This document shows, piece after piece, positions 24,169 through 31,806 of a stretch of 64,000 nt of DNA (positions are counted from its first letter, which is position 1; every line of letters starts with the position of its first letter). Below the pieces are notes generated by a model. The model worked only from the letters and a program-made list of their open reading frames with translations. It was not told where the DNA came from and did no database searches. The position numbers and the translations under genes are program-made. This DNA comes from Bacteroidetes bacterium GWA2_40_15 (lineage in GTDB: Bacteria; Bacteroidota; Bacteroidia; Bacteroidales; VadinHA17), in NCBI GenBank assembly GCA_001768195.1, contig MENI01000021.1, positions 44,239 through 108,238 on the forward strand, written 5' to 3'.

Positions 24169-25509
24169 ATGGCAAAAAACATTTCAATTCTAATTGTTGA
24201 CGATGAAGATTCTGTAAGAGAATCATTATACAACTGGTTCATCGAAGACGGGTATAACGTCGGCTGTGCTGAAAACGCCAAGCAAGCTTTGTCAATTCTT
24301 GAATCGAAGAATTTTGATATCATCCTTGCTGACATTAAGATGCCCGGAATGGATGGTCTGGAAATGCACAGACGAATCAGATCTTTAAATAAAGATGCGA
24401 TTGTGATTATAATGACAGCTTTTGCATCGGTAATCACTGCTGTTCAGGCTTTAAAAGACGGAGCATATGATTATATTACAAAGCCCTTTGACCCTGACGA
24501 CCTGTCGCATTTAATCAGAAATGCAGCCAGACAGATTACCTTAAAATCAGAAAATGAGGCTTTAAGAAATAAAATTGTTTCATTGGAGAATGTTGAAGAT
24601 CTTATCGGGAACAGTGAAGCGATGATAAAGGTTCTTAAAGAGATTGAGAGAGTAGCGCAATCAAATTCCCCGGTCATTATTACAGGGGAGAGCGGTACAG
24701 GCAAGGAACTTGTTGCAAGAGCTATTCATTCCAATTCGCAACGTAAATTTTCACCATTAGTCAGTGTACATTGCGGCGCTTTGACTGAAAGCTTGCTTGA
24801 AAGTGAATTATTCGGGCATGAAAAAGGAGCATTCACGGGTGCTATGTTCAATCGTAAAGGGCGGTTCGAGATGGCGGATGGTGGAACCATTTTCCTCGAT
24901 GAAATTGCTACCATTTCTCCTAAAATGCAAATTGAATTACTACGTGTGCTGGAAACAAAAACTTTTGTACGGGTAGGGGGTAATAAAGAAATTACGTCCG
25001 ATTTCAGGGTTATTTGCGCATCAAATAAAGATTTGAATCAAATGGTGAAAAACGGAACTTTTCGTGAAGACCTCTATTACCGGTTAAATGTTGTAAACAT
25101 TAAGATTCCTCCACTTCGTGAGAGAATTGAAGATATTCCCATGCTTGTGGATCATTTCATTAAAGTTTATTGTACTTCCATGAGCAGAAATATTATGTCA
25201 ATTGACAAAGCGGCACTGAAACGCCTTGAAACATATGACTTCCCGGGGAATATTCGTGAACTTGAAAACATGATTGAACGCGCAATTGTAATTGGAAATG
25301 AAAAGGAAATCCGTTTAAAGGATCTTCCATTTGAAAGAGATGTTGCCAGCAGTTCCATCGAAAGCCTGGACGACCTCGAAAAGAAATTCATACTTCAGAT
25401 TCTAAATAAATACGACTGGAATATATCCCGTTCGGCAAAAGCCCTGAAAGTGGATAGAGTTACGCTTTACAACAAAATAAAGAAATATGACCTAAAGCCT
25501 TCGAAATAA
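24169..25509 (+). CDS. NtrC-family sigma-54-dependent response regulator
   Basis: A 446-residue activator. The receiver domain (1-120) has phosphoacceptor Asp55 in ILADIKMPG and Lys105 in YITKPFDP. The AAA+ domain (about 140-375) has Walker A GESGTGKEL, the sigma-54-contact loop GAFTGA, Walker B GGTIFLDEIA and the arginine-finger region FREDLYYRLNV. The Fis-type DNA-binding domain (about 405-446) ends WNISRSAKALKVDRVTLYNKIKKY. It sits directly after the two haem-type sensor kinases and should be phosphorylated by them. Its likely target is the sigma-54-like promoter at 16011 ahead of the redox genes; this link is inference. Confidence 0.96.
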   Translation: MAKNISILIVDDEDSVRESLYNWFIEDGYNVGCAENAKQALSILESKNFDIILADIKMPGMDGLEMHRRIRSLNKDAIVIIMTAFASVITAVQALKDGAYDYITKPFDPDDLSHLIRNAARQITLKSENEALRNKIVSLENVEDLIGNSEAMIKVLKEIERVAQSNSPVIITGESGTGKELVARAIHSNSQRKFSPLVSVHCGALTESLLESELFGHEKGAFTGAMFNRKGRFEMADGGTIFLDEIATISPKMQIELLRVLETKTFVRVGGNKEITSDFRVICASNKDLNQMVKNGTFREDLYYRLNVVNIKIPPLRERIEDIPMLVDHFIKVYCTSMSRNIMSIDKAALKRLETYDFPGNIRELENMIERAIVIGNEKEIRLKDLPFERDVASSSIESLDDLEKKFILQILNKYDWNISRSAKALKVDRVTLYNKIKKYDLKPSK

Positions 25510-25546
25510 CAATAATAATTCACATATTCACAAAGTCCGGGATTAA

Positions 25547-26107
25547 TTGAATGAGCATAGTATTTTATTAATTTCTCATGGTCATTTCGAGAATGATTTT
25601 CTTGAGAAGCTGGCAAGGGAGGTGACACGCGAATTTCTTCTTCCGGTTTCCATTGAAGAAAGTCATATAGATTTGGATGAGTTTTATGATCCTATGCGAC
25701 GGCAATATAATGGTAACAAAATAATAAAAAAGATCGATTCAATGTCATCAAACCAATTTATCAAAAAGGTTGGACTATTCCGGGTAGATTTATTTATTCC
25801 CATCCTCACCTATATTTTTGGACAGGCAGTTTTAAATGGTACTACAGGAATTTCATCGCTGTACCGGCTGCGAAACGAACAATACGGGATGAAAAAGGAT
25901 GATGATTTGCTGTTTGACCGCTTCAGAAAAGTGATTATTCATGAACTGGGCCATACCTTTGGGCTAGTTCACTGCAATGTTCCAACCTGTGTTATGAGAT
26001 CGAGTACATATGTTGAAGACATCGATCAGAAAGATATTAGAATATGCAGTCATTGCCGGACTTTATTAAGCGAAACAACACCATCATTTTCCAACTATAA
26101 AACATGA
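25547..26107 (+). CDS. Archaemetzincin-family zinc metalloprotease
   Basis: A 186-residue protein with the full archaemetzincin (M54) signature: HELGHTFGLVHC (His132, Glu133, His136, His142, Cys143), then Cys148 and Met150 in CVM, then CSHC (Cys167, Cys170). This gives one catalytic zinc and one structural zinc. The N-terminal ILLISHGHFEND fits the family fold. There is no signal peptide, so it is cytoplasmic. The start is a TTG, as no in-frame ATG occurs before residue 50. It lies 37 bp after the response regulator, so it may belong to the same transcript. Substrates of bacterial archaemetzincins are not known to me. Confidence 0.9.
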   Translation: MNEHSILLISHGHFENDFLEKLAREVTREFLLPVSIEESHIDLDEFYDPMRRQYNGNKIIKKIDSMSSNQFIKKVGLFRVDLFIPILTYIFGQAVLNGTTGISSLYRLRNEQYGMKKDDDLLFDRFRKVIIHELGHTFGLVHCNVPTCVMRSSTYVEDIDQKDIRICSHCRTLLSETTPSFSNYKT

Positions 26108-26111
26108 TATT

Positions 26112-27308
26112 ATGATGAAAATCAGCCTTCTTGGTACCGGTCTTATCGGAACTTTTTACACTATGTCACTGCATGCACACAGGCGGAAAGATGTTATTCA
26201 TACCGTATGCTCAATACCTGAGTCATCAGCGAGGGATTTTGCCATGAAATATGACATCCCGAAGTATACTGAAAACATGAAGGAAGCTATTGAGGACGAT
26301 GAGACTGAGGTTGTTATTGTTGCTCTTCCCAACTACCTTCATAAGGATGCAATTCTTATGGCCTGCAAGGCTAAAAAGCACATCCTGTGTACAAAACCTC
26401 TGGCATTGAATGCTGAAGAAGCAAGAGAGGTGCTTGATGCTGTTGAGAAAGCCGGTGTATTTCATGGTTATCTCGAAGATCTGGTTTACACACCAAAAAC
26501 ATTGAAAGCAATTGATATGGTAAATAACGGGTCATGTGGCAGGATTTTATGGACAAGATCGAGGGAAGCCCATTCAGGTCCACATAGCGCGTGGTTCTGG
26601 GATAAAAAGCAATCGGGTGGCGGGGCTCTTGTGGATATGGGATGTCATTGTATTGAGATTGGAAGGAGCTTTATAGGCAAGGATATTAAACCTGTTGAAG
26701 CTATGTGCTGGGCTGAAACCCAGGTTAAGCCAATTGAAGCTGAGGATCATGCTATTGCTCTGATAAAATACGAAAATGGGGCTATATCGCAGGTTGAGGT
26801 CAGCTGGAATTTCAGGGGGGGAATGGATCTGAGGGATGAAGTCTCGGGAACCGAAGGAACTATACGACTTGATCACTGGTTAAGGACAGGGTTTGAAGTA
26901 TTTACCACAGGCAGTACCGGCAAATATGTATCTGAGAAGACGGAGAGTGATTCAGGATGGCTGTTTCCTGTTGGTGATGAGGTCCATGCTCTTGGTTATC
27001 CGCATATGTTTACCGACATGCTCGATTCGCTTGAGCAGAACAGACAGCCGCGTGAGACATTCTATGACGGATATGTGGTAAATGCCATTATGGATGCCTG
27101 TTACAAATCAGCAAAATCGAAGAAGTGGGAAAATATTGATCTTGTCGTATGGAGAGGGAAAGAAGGTATAACCTCAAATGTTGAACTTATTGATTTTGAC
27201 GACCACCATTTCCTTATAAAAAAAGAGAAGATGCCTGACGGAAAGATAAAACTGATGCTAAAGGAGAAATCAACAGGCAGCATTGTTCAGAAATATGTCG
27301 ATGAGTGA
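26112..27308 (+). CDS. Gfo/Idh/MocA-family NAD(P)-dependent oxidoreductase
   Basis: A 398-residue dehydrogenase-like protein. The Rossmann domain (1-120) has the dinucleotide motif LGTGLIGTFY and the family motif HILCTKPLALNAEEA (the EKP-type catalytic Lys region, here TKP). The C-terminal alpha/beta domain has GGGALVDMGCHCIEIGRSFIG and, further on, a short beta-rich extension to residue 398 (WRGKEGITSNVELIDFDDHHFL). Substrates in this family are usually sugars, inositols or their derivatives; nothing here narrows that. It starts 4 bp after the archaemetzincin stop, but a shared function is not evident. Confidence 0.9.
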   Translation: MMKISLLGTGLIGTFYTMSLHAHRRKDVIHTVCSIPESSARDFAMKYDIPKYTENMKEAIEDDETEVVIVALPNYLHKDAILMACKAKKHILCTKPLALNAEEAREVLDAVEKAGVFHGYLEDLVYTPKTLKAIDMVNNGSCGRILWTRSREAHSGPHSAWFWDKKQSGGGALVDMGCHCIEIGRSFIGKDIKPVEAMCWAETQVKPIEAEDHAIALIKYENGAISQVEVSWNFRGGMDLRDEVSGTEGTIRLDHWLRTGFEVFTTGSTGKYVSEKTESDSGWLFPVGDEVHALGYPHMFTDMLDSLEQNRQPRETFYDGYVVNAIMDACYKSAKSKKWENIDLVVWRGKEGITSNVELIDFDDHHFLIKKEKMPDGKIKLMLKEKSTGSIVQKYVDE

Positions 27309-27393
27309 ATTTATCAGCGATCCACGACCTGATTTGTTGAAGTAATCATTTTTTACTACTTTTATCACCGTTAACATAAAAGATCTTCATTAC

Positions 27394-28512
27394 ATGGAGC
27401 TTACGCGCATTATACGCGACAAAATGATGAAGGAACGCCTTATGTTCGCGTACAGGGGCGTGGTGACCAATGAAAATTCTGTTCCGCTCCTGATGCTCCT
27501 TGAAAATGAGATGAAGAGTTCGGAATACGGATATCTGGGACGAAAGAGACTTTTTATGTTCGTTCTTGAAAGCCTTCAGAACGTGCAAAGGCACAGTAAC
27601 AAAAATCAGCACGCCAATATGTCCCTTGTTGTCTATTCAAAAACTGACAACGGGTATACTGTCAGTACAGGAAATGTGATCCCCAATGAGAATATAGATA
27701 TCTTAAAATCAAAGCTTGATGAGGTTAACAATCTGGCGACCGAGGATATCAGAAATGTCTACAGGCAGATGCTGAATAACGCTGAACTGAGCAGTAAGGG
27801 AGGAGCAGGTCTCGGGCTGATTGAAATGGCCAAGAAAACAGGGAACAGGCTCGACTATGCTTTTTACACTATTAACAAAGAATTCTCTTATTATATATTA
27901 AGTAAGACCGTTGATTCAGGCGGTACAGGTTCACATGATTCAGAAAAAGGAGGACAGTTTGACGGGACATCTGTTACCCTGCTTGAAAAACTGATGGATG
28001 AAAAGGATATATATCTGATCTGGTCGGGTCATGTCTCCCCTGAAGTGGGGAAGGAAGTTATCTCTTTTGCTGAGACAAAACTTACGGAACAGGATATTGA
28101 GGGCAGACAAAGAAAAAGAGTGTTCAGTACACTTGTTGAATTGCTTGACAATGTGGGGAATTACAGTCCTGGCCGGGAAGTAGAAGAAAAATACGGAAAG
28201 CCTTTTGCCATGATCAGGCTGGTTGGCAGGGTATACTATCTCAGTACCGGGAATCTTATCCTCAAATCCAAGGTTGTACAGCTGAAAGAGAAGCTGGACG
28301 CCGTCAATAAGCTGGATAAGGATGGGCTCAAAGAGATGTTTATAAAATCACTGACCGATCAGGAAAGCGATATCGACAGCACAGGGAATATGGGGTTGAT
28401 AGAGATGGTTAAAAAATCAGGAAATAAGCTGACTTACATTTTTGAGGATATAAATGAAGAGTATTCCTACTATATGCTTACTGTCGGTGTTAAAGAAAAC
28501 ATTAACAGTTAA
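27394..28512 (+). CDS. Tandem-duplicated SiaB-family (DUF6272) kinase-like protein
   Basis: A 372-residue protein made of two SiaB-like domains. Domain 1 (about 1-170) has FVLESLQNVQRHSNK, YTVSTGNVIPNENI and GAGLGLIEMAKKTGNRLDYAFY. Domain 2 (about 188-367) has STLVELLDNVGNYSPG, YYLSTGNLILKSKV and GNMGLIEMVKKSGNKLTYIFE. SiaB is a single-domain GHKL-fold protein kinase that phosphorylates SiaC; most relatives are about 180 residues, so this is a doubled form. Domain 2 has lost the glycine-rich GAGLG lid, keeping NMG. A SiaC-like protein is encoded at 9.7 kb. The 3' end overlaps the convergent hydrolase gene by four bases. Confidence 0.83.
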   Translation: MELTRIIRDKMMKERLMFAYRGVVTNENSVPLLMLLENEMKSSEYGYLGRKRLFMFVLESLQNVQRHSNKNQHANMSLVVYSKTDNGYTVSTGNVIPNENIDILKSKLDEVNNLATEDIRNVYRQMLNNAELSSKGGAGLGLIEMAKKTGNRLDYAFYTINKEFSYYILSKTVDSGGTGSHDSEKGGQFDGTSVTLLEKLMDEKDIYLIWSGHVSPEVGKEVISFAETKLTEQDIEGRQRKRVFSTLVELLDNVGNYSPGREVEEKYGKPFAMIRLVGRVYYLSTGNLILKSKVVQLKEKLDAVNKLDKDGLKEMFIKSLTDQESDIDSTGNMGLIEMVKKSGNKLTYIFEDINEEYSYYMLTVGVKENINS

Positions 28513-29255
28513 TTAATTTTCCTGAAATTTAGTTGCTGCCCATCCCAGTCTGCATAGTTGCCTGTAGTAATCCAGTCCCCGAGGAAAATAATTTCTGAAC
28601 GCTGATTGAGCCTGTATATCATGGCAAGATGACGGTGACCAAAAATGAAATAGTCTATTGTTTCATTCTCAAGAATTCCCCTGGCGTACCTGATGAGATC
28701 TTCATTTTCATCTCCAAGGAATTCTTTGTTAATGCCCTTACCAAGTCTGGAATTCTGAGACCAGTTAAGTCCTATTCCAACACCTATTGAGGGATGCAAA
28801 GCTGAATACATCCTTTGCAGGGGTTTGTTCCTGAATATTGAAAGAAGGATTTTATAGCTTTTGTCTTTTGTTCCCAGTCCTTCGCCGTGGGCCAGATGGA
28901 ATCTTTTACCATCGAAATCAGTAGTAACGGGAGTGGTATGTAATGTCATACCACATTCTTCCGACAGGTAATTTCCAACCCACATGTCGTGGTTCCCTGT
29001 GAAAAAATGGACTGGAATACCAGAATCTGTTAATGAAGAAACGGTTCCCAGGAATCTTGTGAAACCTTTAGGAACAACGAGCTTGTACTCCCACCAGAAA
29101 TCAAAAATATCACCGAGAAGGTAGATCTCTTTTGCATCGGGCGCAATAGAATTCATCCATGCAACAACTTTTTTCTCCCTTTCAACGGGAGGTGTACCGG
29201 TTGGCAGACCAAGGTGAAAATCAGAAGAAAAATATATTTTACCCTTATCTTTCAC
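28509..29255 (-). CDS. LpxH-like UDP-2,3-diacylglucosamine diphosphatase (calcineurin-like fold)
   Basis: A 248-residue metallophosphoesterase, probably for the lipid A pathway step from UDP-2,3-diacylglucosamine to lipid X. Metal-binding motifs are present in order: SSDFHLG (D and H), LLGDIFDFWWEY, GNHDMWV, HGEGLG and FGHRHLAM. The FWW in the second motif is typical of LpxH rather than general phosphoesterases. The start is a GTG 9 bp after the thioredoxin-like gene, since no nearby ATG is in frame. It is likely cotranscribed with the two upstream lipoprotein genes. Confidence 0.87.
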   Translation of the reverse strand: MKDKGKIYFSSDFHLGLPTGTPPVEREKKVVAWMNSIAPDAKEIYLLGDIFDFWWEYKLVVPKGFTRFLGTVSSLTDSGIPVHFFTGNHDMWVGNYLSEECGMTLHTTPVTTDFDGKRFHLAHGEGLGTKDKSYKILLSIFRNKPLQRMYSALHPSIGVGIGLNWSQNSRLGKGINKEFLGDENEDLIRYARGILENETIDYFIFGHRHLAMIYRLNQRSEIIFLGDWITTGNYADWDGQQLNFRKIN

Positions 29256-29264
29256 AGCAGAGGG

Positions 29265-30425
29265 CTAATTATTGAAAAGCTGTTCAAGCTTAAGTTTCAG
29301 GGTTCTTCCATGAAGATTTGAAGCCACAATATTGCCTTCCCTGTCAAAGAGGTAGTTTGCAGGCAGTTCTCTTACATTAAAGAGACGTGCAGTAACCGGA
29401 TTTCCCGGCTCATCCTCCCTGGTACTTATCCAGGGCAACTCATCAAATTTCACTGCAGACTTCCACATATTTTCATTGGGATCAAGGTTGATCTGGTATA
29501 TTTCAAATCCCTTTTTATTGTACAGGCTGTAGTATTTCTTTAGTTCAAGGTTTTCGGCGATACATTCTTTTGACTGAACCGACCAGAAAGTCAGAAGTAC
29601 ATATTTCCCTCTTTGTGATTCGAGAGAAATCCTTTTTCCTTCAGGATTCAGAAGATCGGGATTAAGTTGTAAAGGCTCGATCTGTTCTGATAATCTCTCA
29701 AGCTGACCGGCATACATTTGCGACAACTCATTCTCAAAATCCCTTGCCAGTGCCTGGACATGCTTTGAATTCGGGTAGTACTTTTTAAGAGAGTCGGTTA
29801 CTATCTTAAGATATTGAAGATCTTTAGGATCATACAGAACATAAGTGTCGGGGTCGATATGCTGGTAAAGAGCTTTTATGGAAGCGAGAGAAGTGGTATT
29901 GGTGATTATAAATTCTATATTCTTTCTTCTTTGCTCTTTAATAAGGTCATTGAACCTGGTTTCAAGCATTGGTCCTGTAATATCAAATCCGGGTTCGCCT
30001 GTAGCGCTGGCGTAGGCGTTACTGAGCGAATCCAGTTTCTTCCTGGTTTCGATAAGATTATTGTCGAGCACCTGAAGTTTCTCAGATCCTGCAGACCCGG
30101 TTACAGAATAGTTTTCATAGAGGGCTGTGGTGTCAAAATGCATCCTGATATTTTCACCGGGTTCTGCAAGGAGTGTTATAAAATTATCCGGGGAGAGGCT
30201 TAACTGGTAGAAATCAGGCTCAGAGGCCTTGATCCTGAAACGGAATTTGCCATTTCTGGTAATTTTTGCAGAATCGATCAATACAGGAGTATCCAGGTCG
30301 AGACGGTTAAAATAGATATGATGTGATGTTTTACCTTTGATTACGCCACGTACATTAAATGAACTTTTCTCTTTACATCCGGAATAGATGATAATGATGG
30401 CTGTCAGGAATAATATTCGTTTCAT
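29265..30425 (-). CDS. Thioredoxin-fold lipoprotein with degenerate active site
   Basis: A 386-residue lipoprotein (signal ending IYSGC, Cys17). It has an N-terminal DUF4369-type beta domain (FNVRGVIKGKTSHHIYFNRLD), a helical middle, and a C-terminal TlpA/ResA-like thioredoxin fold from about residue 250. The active-site position reads WSVQSKEC, so the first Cys of CxxC is Ser285 and only Cys288 remains. The downstream cis-Pro region LPANYLFD is kept. It probably cannot do ordinary dithiol exchange and may bind or hold a partner. It is a paralogue of the protein at 30460, whose site is intact. Confidence 0.88.
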   Translation of the reverse strand: MKRILFLTAIIIIYSGCKEKSSFNVRGVIKGKTSHHIYFNRLDLDTPVLIDSAKITRNGKFRFRIKASEPDFYQLSLSPDNFITLLAEPGENIRMHFDTTALYENYSVTGSAGSEKLQVLDNNLIETRKKLDSLSNAYASATGEPGFDITGPMLETRFNDLIKEQRRKNIEFIITNTTSLASIKALYQHIDPDTYVLYDPKDLQYLKIVTDSLKKYYPNSKHVQALARDFENELSQMYAGQLERLSEQIEPLQLNPDLLNPEGKRISLESQRGKYVLLTFWSVQSKECIAENLELKKYYSLYNKKGFEIYQINLDPNENMWKSAVKFDELPWISTREDEPGNPVTARLFNVRELPANYLFDREGNIVASNLHGRTLKLKLEQLFNN

Positions 30426-30459
30426 TCAAAATCGGATCACAAGTTTACTGTAATGAGAT

Positions 30460-31626
30460 TTATTTGTTAAAAATTTCAGATAATTTTATTTCGAGCTGTT
30501 CTCCCCTTAAGTTTGAAGCTATTATCCGGCCTTCCTTATCGAGGAGGTAATTAGCTGGTATTGATTCAATCTTGTAGAGCGGAACTACAACAGAATTCCA
30601 GTATTTGACATCACTTACATGGATCCATTTATCAAGCTGGTCATCCTTAATACCTTTTATCCATGCCTCCCTGGTTTTGTCAAGAGACACCTGGTAGATC
30701 TGAAATCCTTTCTTATGGTAGAGATTATATGCTTTCATAAGATTCGGACTTTCCTTCCTGCATGGCAGGCACCATGAGGCCCAGAAATCAAGAAGAACAT
30801 ATGATCCACGTGTTGAGGAGAGATTAATAATGTCTCCTTCAGGAGTAGGCAGTGAAATTTCAGGAGCTTCATTTCCCTGATTGGAAGCAGCTGTCTCATC
30901 TGATTTGATTTCAATATTTGACGCCATCTCCTGTATTTGTTCATGCAGCGAAATGACAAGCTCGTTCTTAGGATAATTGGCAGATAAAGAAGAGTCAACT
31001 CTGATGAAGTATTTCATATCCTGTGCCGGATTCATGACATATACATTCGGAGCAATCTGCTGATAGAGAGCAACCAGGCTGACAAGTGATGTAAGGTTAT
31101 TATCAATATAGGTTTTGGTATAGGAGTTAATTTCGCTGAGGTATATTTGTGCCATGCTGTCGAGCGATTCGATAACTGCAGGCAATTCAGGATTGTTCAT
31201 GTTCTCCATGTAAATAGTATTCAGGTTGCTGAATTTTTTTATGGAGCGTCTCAGGGTAAAATTGTAGTCAACCATTGATTCCGTAGCCTTTGATCCGGTA
31301 ATTGAAACAGGATAACTCAAAGAATCAAAATAGGTATTCATTTTTAATTTGTCGCCGGGTTCAAGCAACATGGTAAGGAAATTGCTTTCGTTGATTTTCA
31401 GCAGGTAGAAAGAAATAGCTTTTACTTCTCTTTTGAATGTAAAATTTCCATCAGCTGAAACCAGTGATGAGTCGACCCTTTTTAGTTCATCGGGTCTCAA
31501 TTCCTCAAGATATATATATCTTCCGGCAGCAGGCTTCATTAATGTTCCGGATATCTCTGCAATATTGTTCCTGCAACCGGCTAAAATTGTTATCACAACT
31601 AAGTATAGAATAAACTTTTTATTCAT
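30460..31626 (-). CDS. TlpA-type thiol-disulfide oxidoreductase lipoprotein
   Basis: A 388-residue lipoprotein (signal ending ILAGC) of the DUF4369-thioredoxin class frequent in Bacteroidota. The N-terminal domain is AEISGTLMKPAAGRYIYLEELR. After a helical stretch (about 130-230) comes the redoxin domain, with the intact catalytic WASWCLPC (Cys286, Cys289) and cis-Pro segment IPANYLLD. It should act in the periplasm as a reductant, for example in cytochrome c maturation or for disulfides. That would be relevant if the kinases at 20.8-24.2 kb carry c-type haem. It is first of the leftward trio that ends with the LpxH-like gene. Confidence 0.9.
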   Translation of the reverse strand: MNKKFILYLVVITILAGCRNNIAEISGTLMKPAAGRYIYLEELRPDELKRVDSSLVSADGNFTFKREVKAISFYLLKINESNFLTMLLEPGDKLKMNTYFDSLSYPVSITGSKATESMVDYNFTLRRSIKKFSNLNTIYMENMNNPELPAVIESLDSMAQIYLSEINSYTKTYIDNNLTSLVSLVALYQQIAPNVYVMNPAQDMKYFIRVDSSLSANYPKNELVISLHEQIQEMASNIEIKSDETAASNQGNEAPEISLPTPEGDIINLSSTRGSYVLLDFWASWCLPCRKESPNLMKAYNLYHKKGFQIYQVSLDKTREAWIKGIKDDQLDKWIHVSDVKYWNSVVVPLYKIESIPANYLLDKEGRIIASNLRGEQLEIKLSEIFNK

Positions 31627-31740
31627 CTAATCTGTTATTAATAAAAATATTTTAAAATAATGAAGTGCAAAGTTATTCTTTTTTTCATCCGGCCGCACTT
31701 TTATTTAGTTTTATTAATTTTCTTTGTACCCTGATGTCTG

Positions 31741-31772
31741 TTTGCAGAGATGAAATAAAATTTCTATCTTAG
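31741..31772 (+). promoter_or_regulatory. Bacteroidota-type promoter of the glycogen operon
   Basis: TTTG at 31741-31744, then 20 bases, then TATCTTAG at 31765-31772 (7 of 8 positions of TAnnTTTG). The first gene starts 34 bp downstream. It lies in the 180-bp region between the divergent thioredoxin-like and debranching genes. Confidence 0.65.
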
Positions 31773-31806
31773 ATAAAGTTTAAAAAACAAAACAATCTCA
31801 ATTTCT

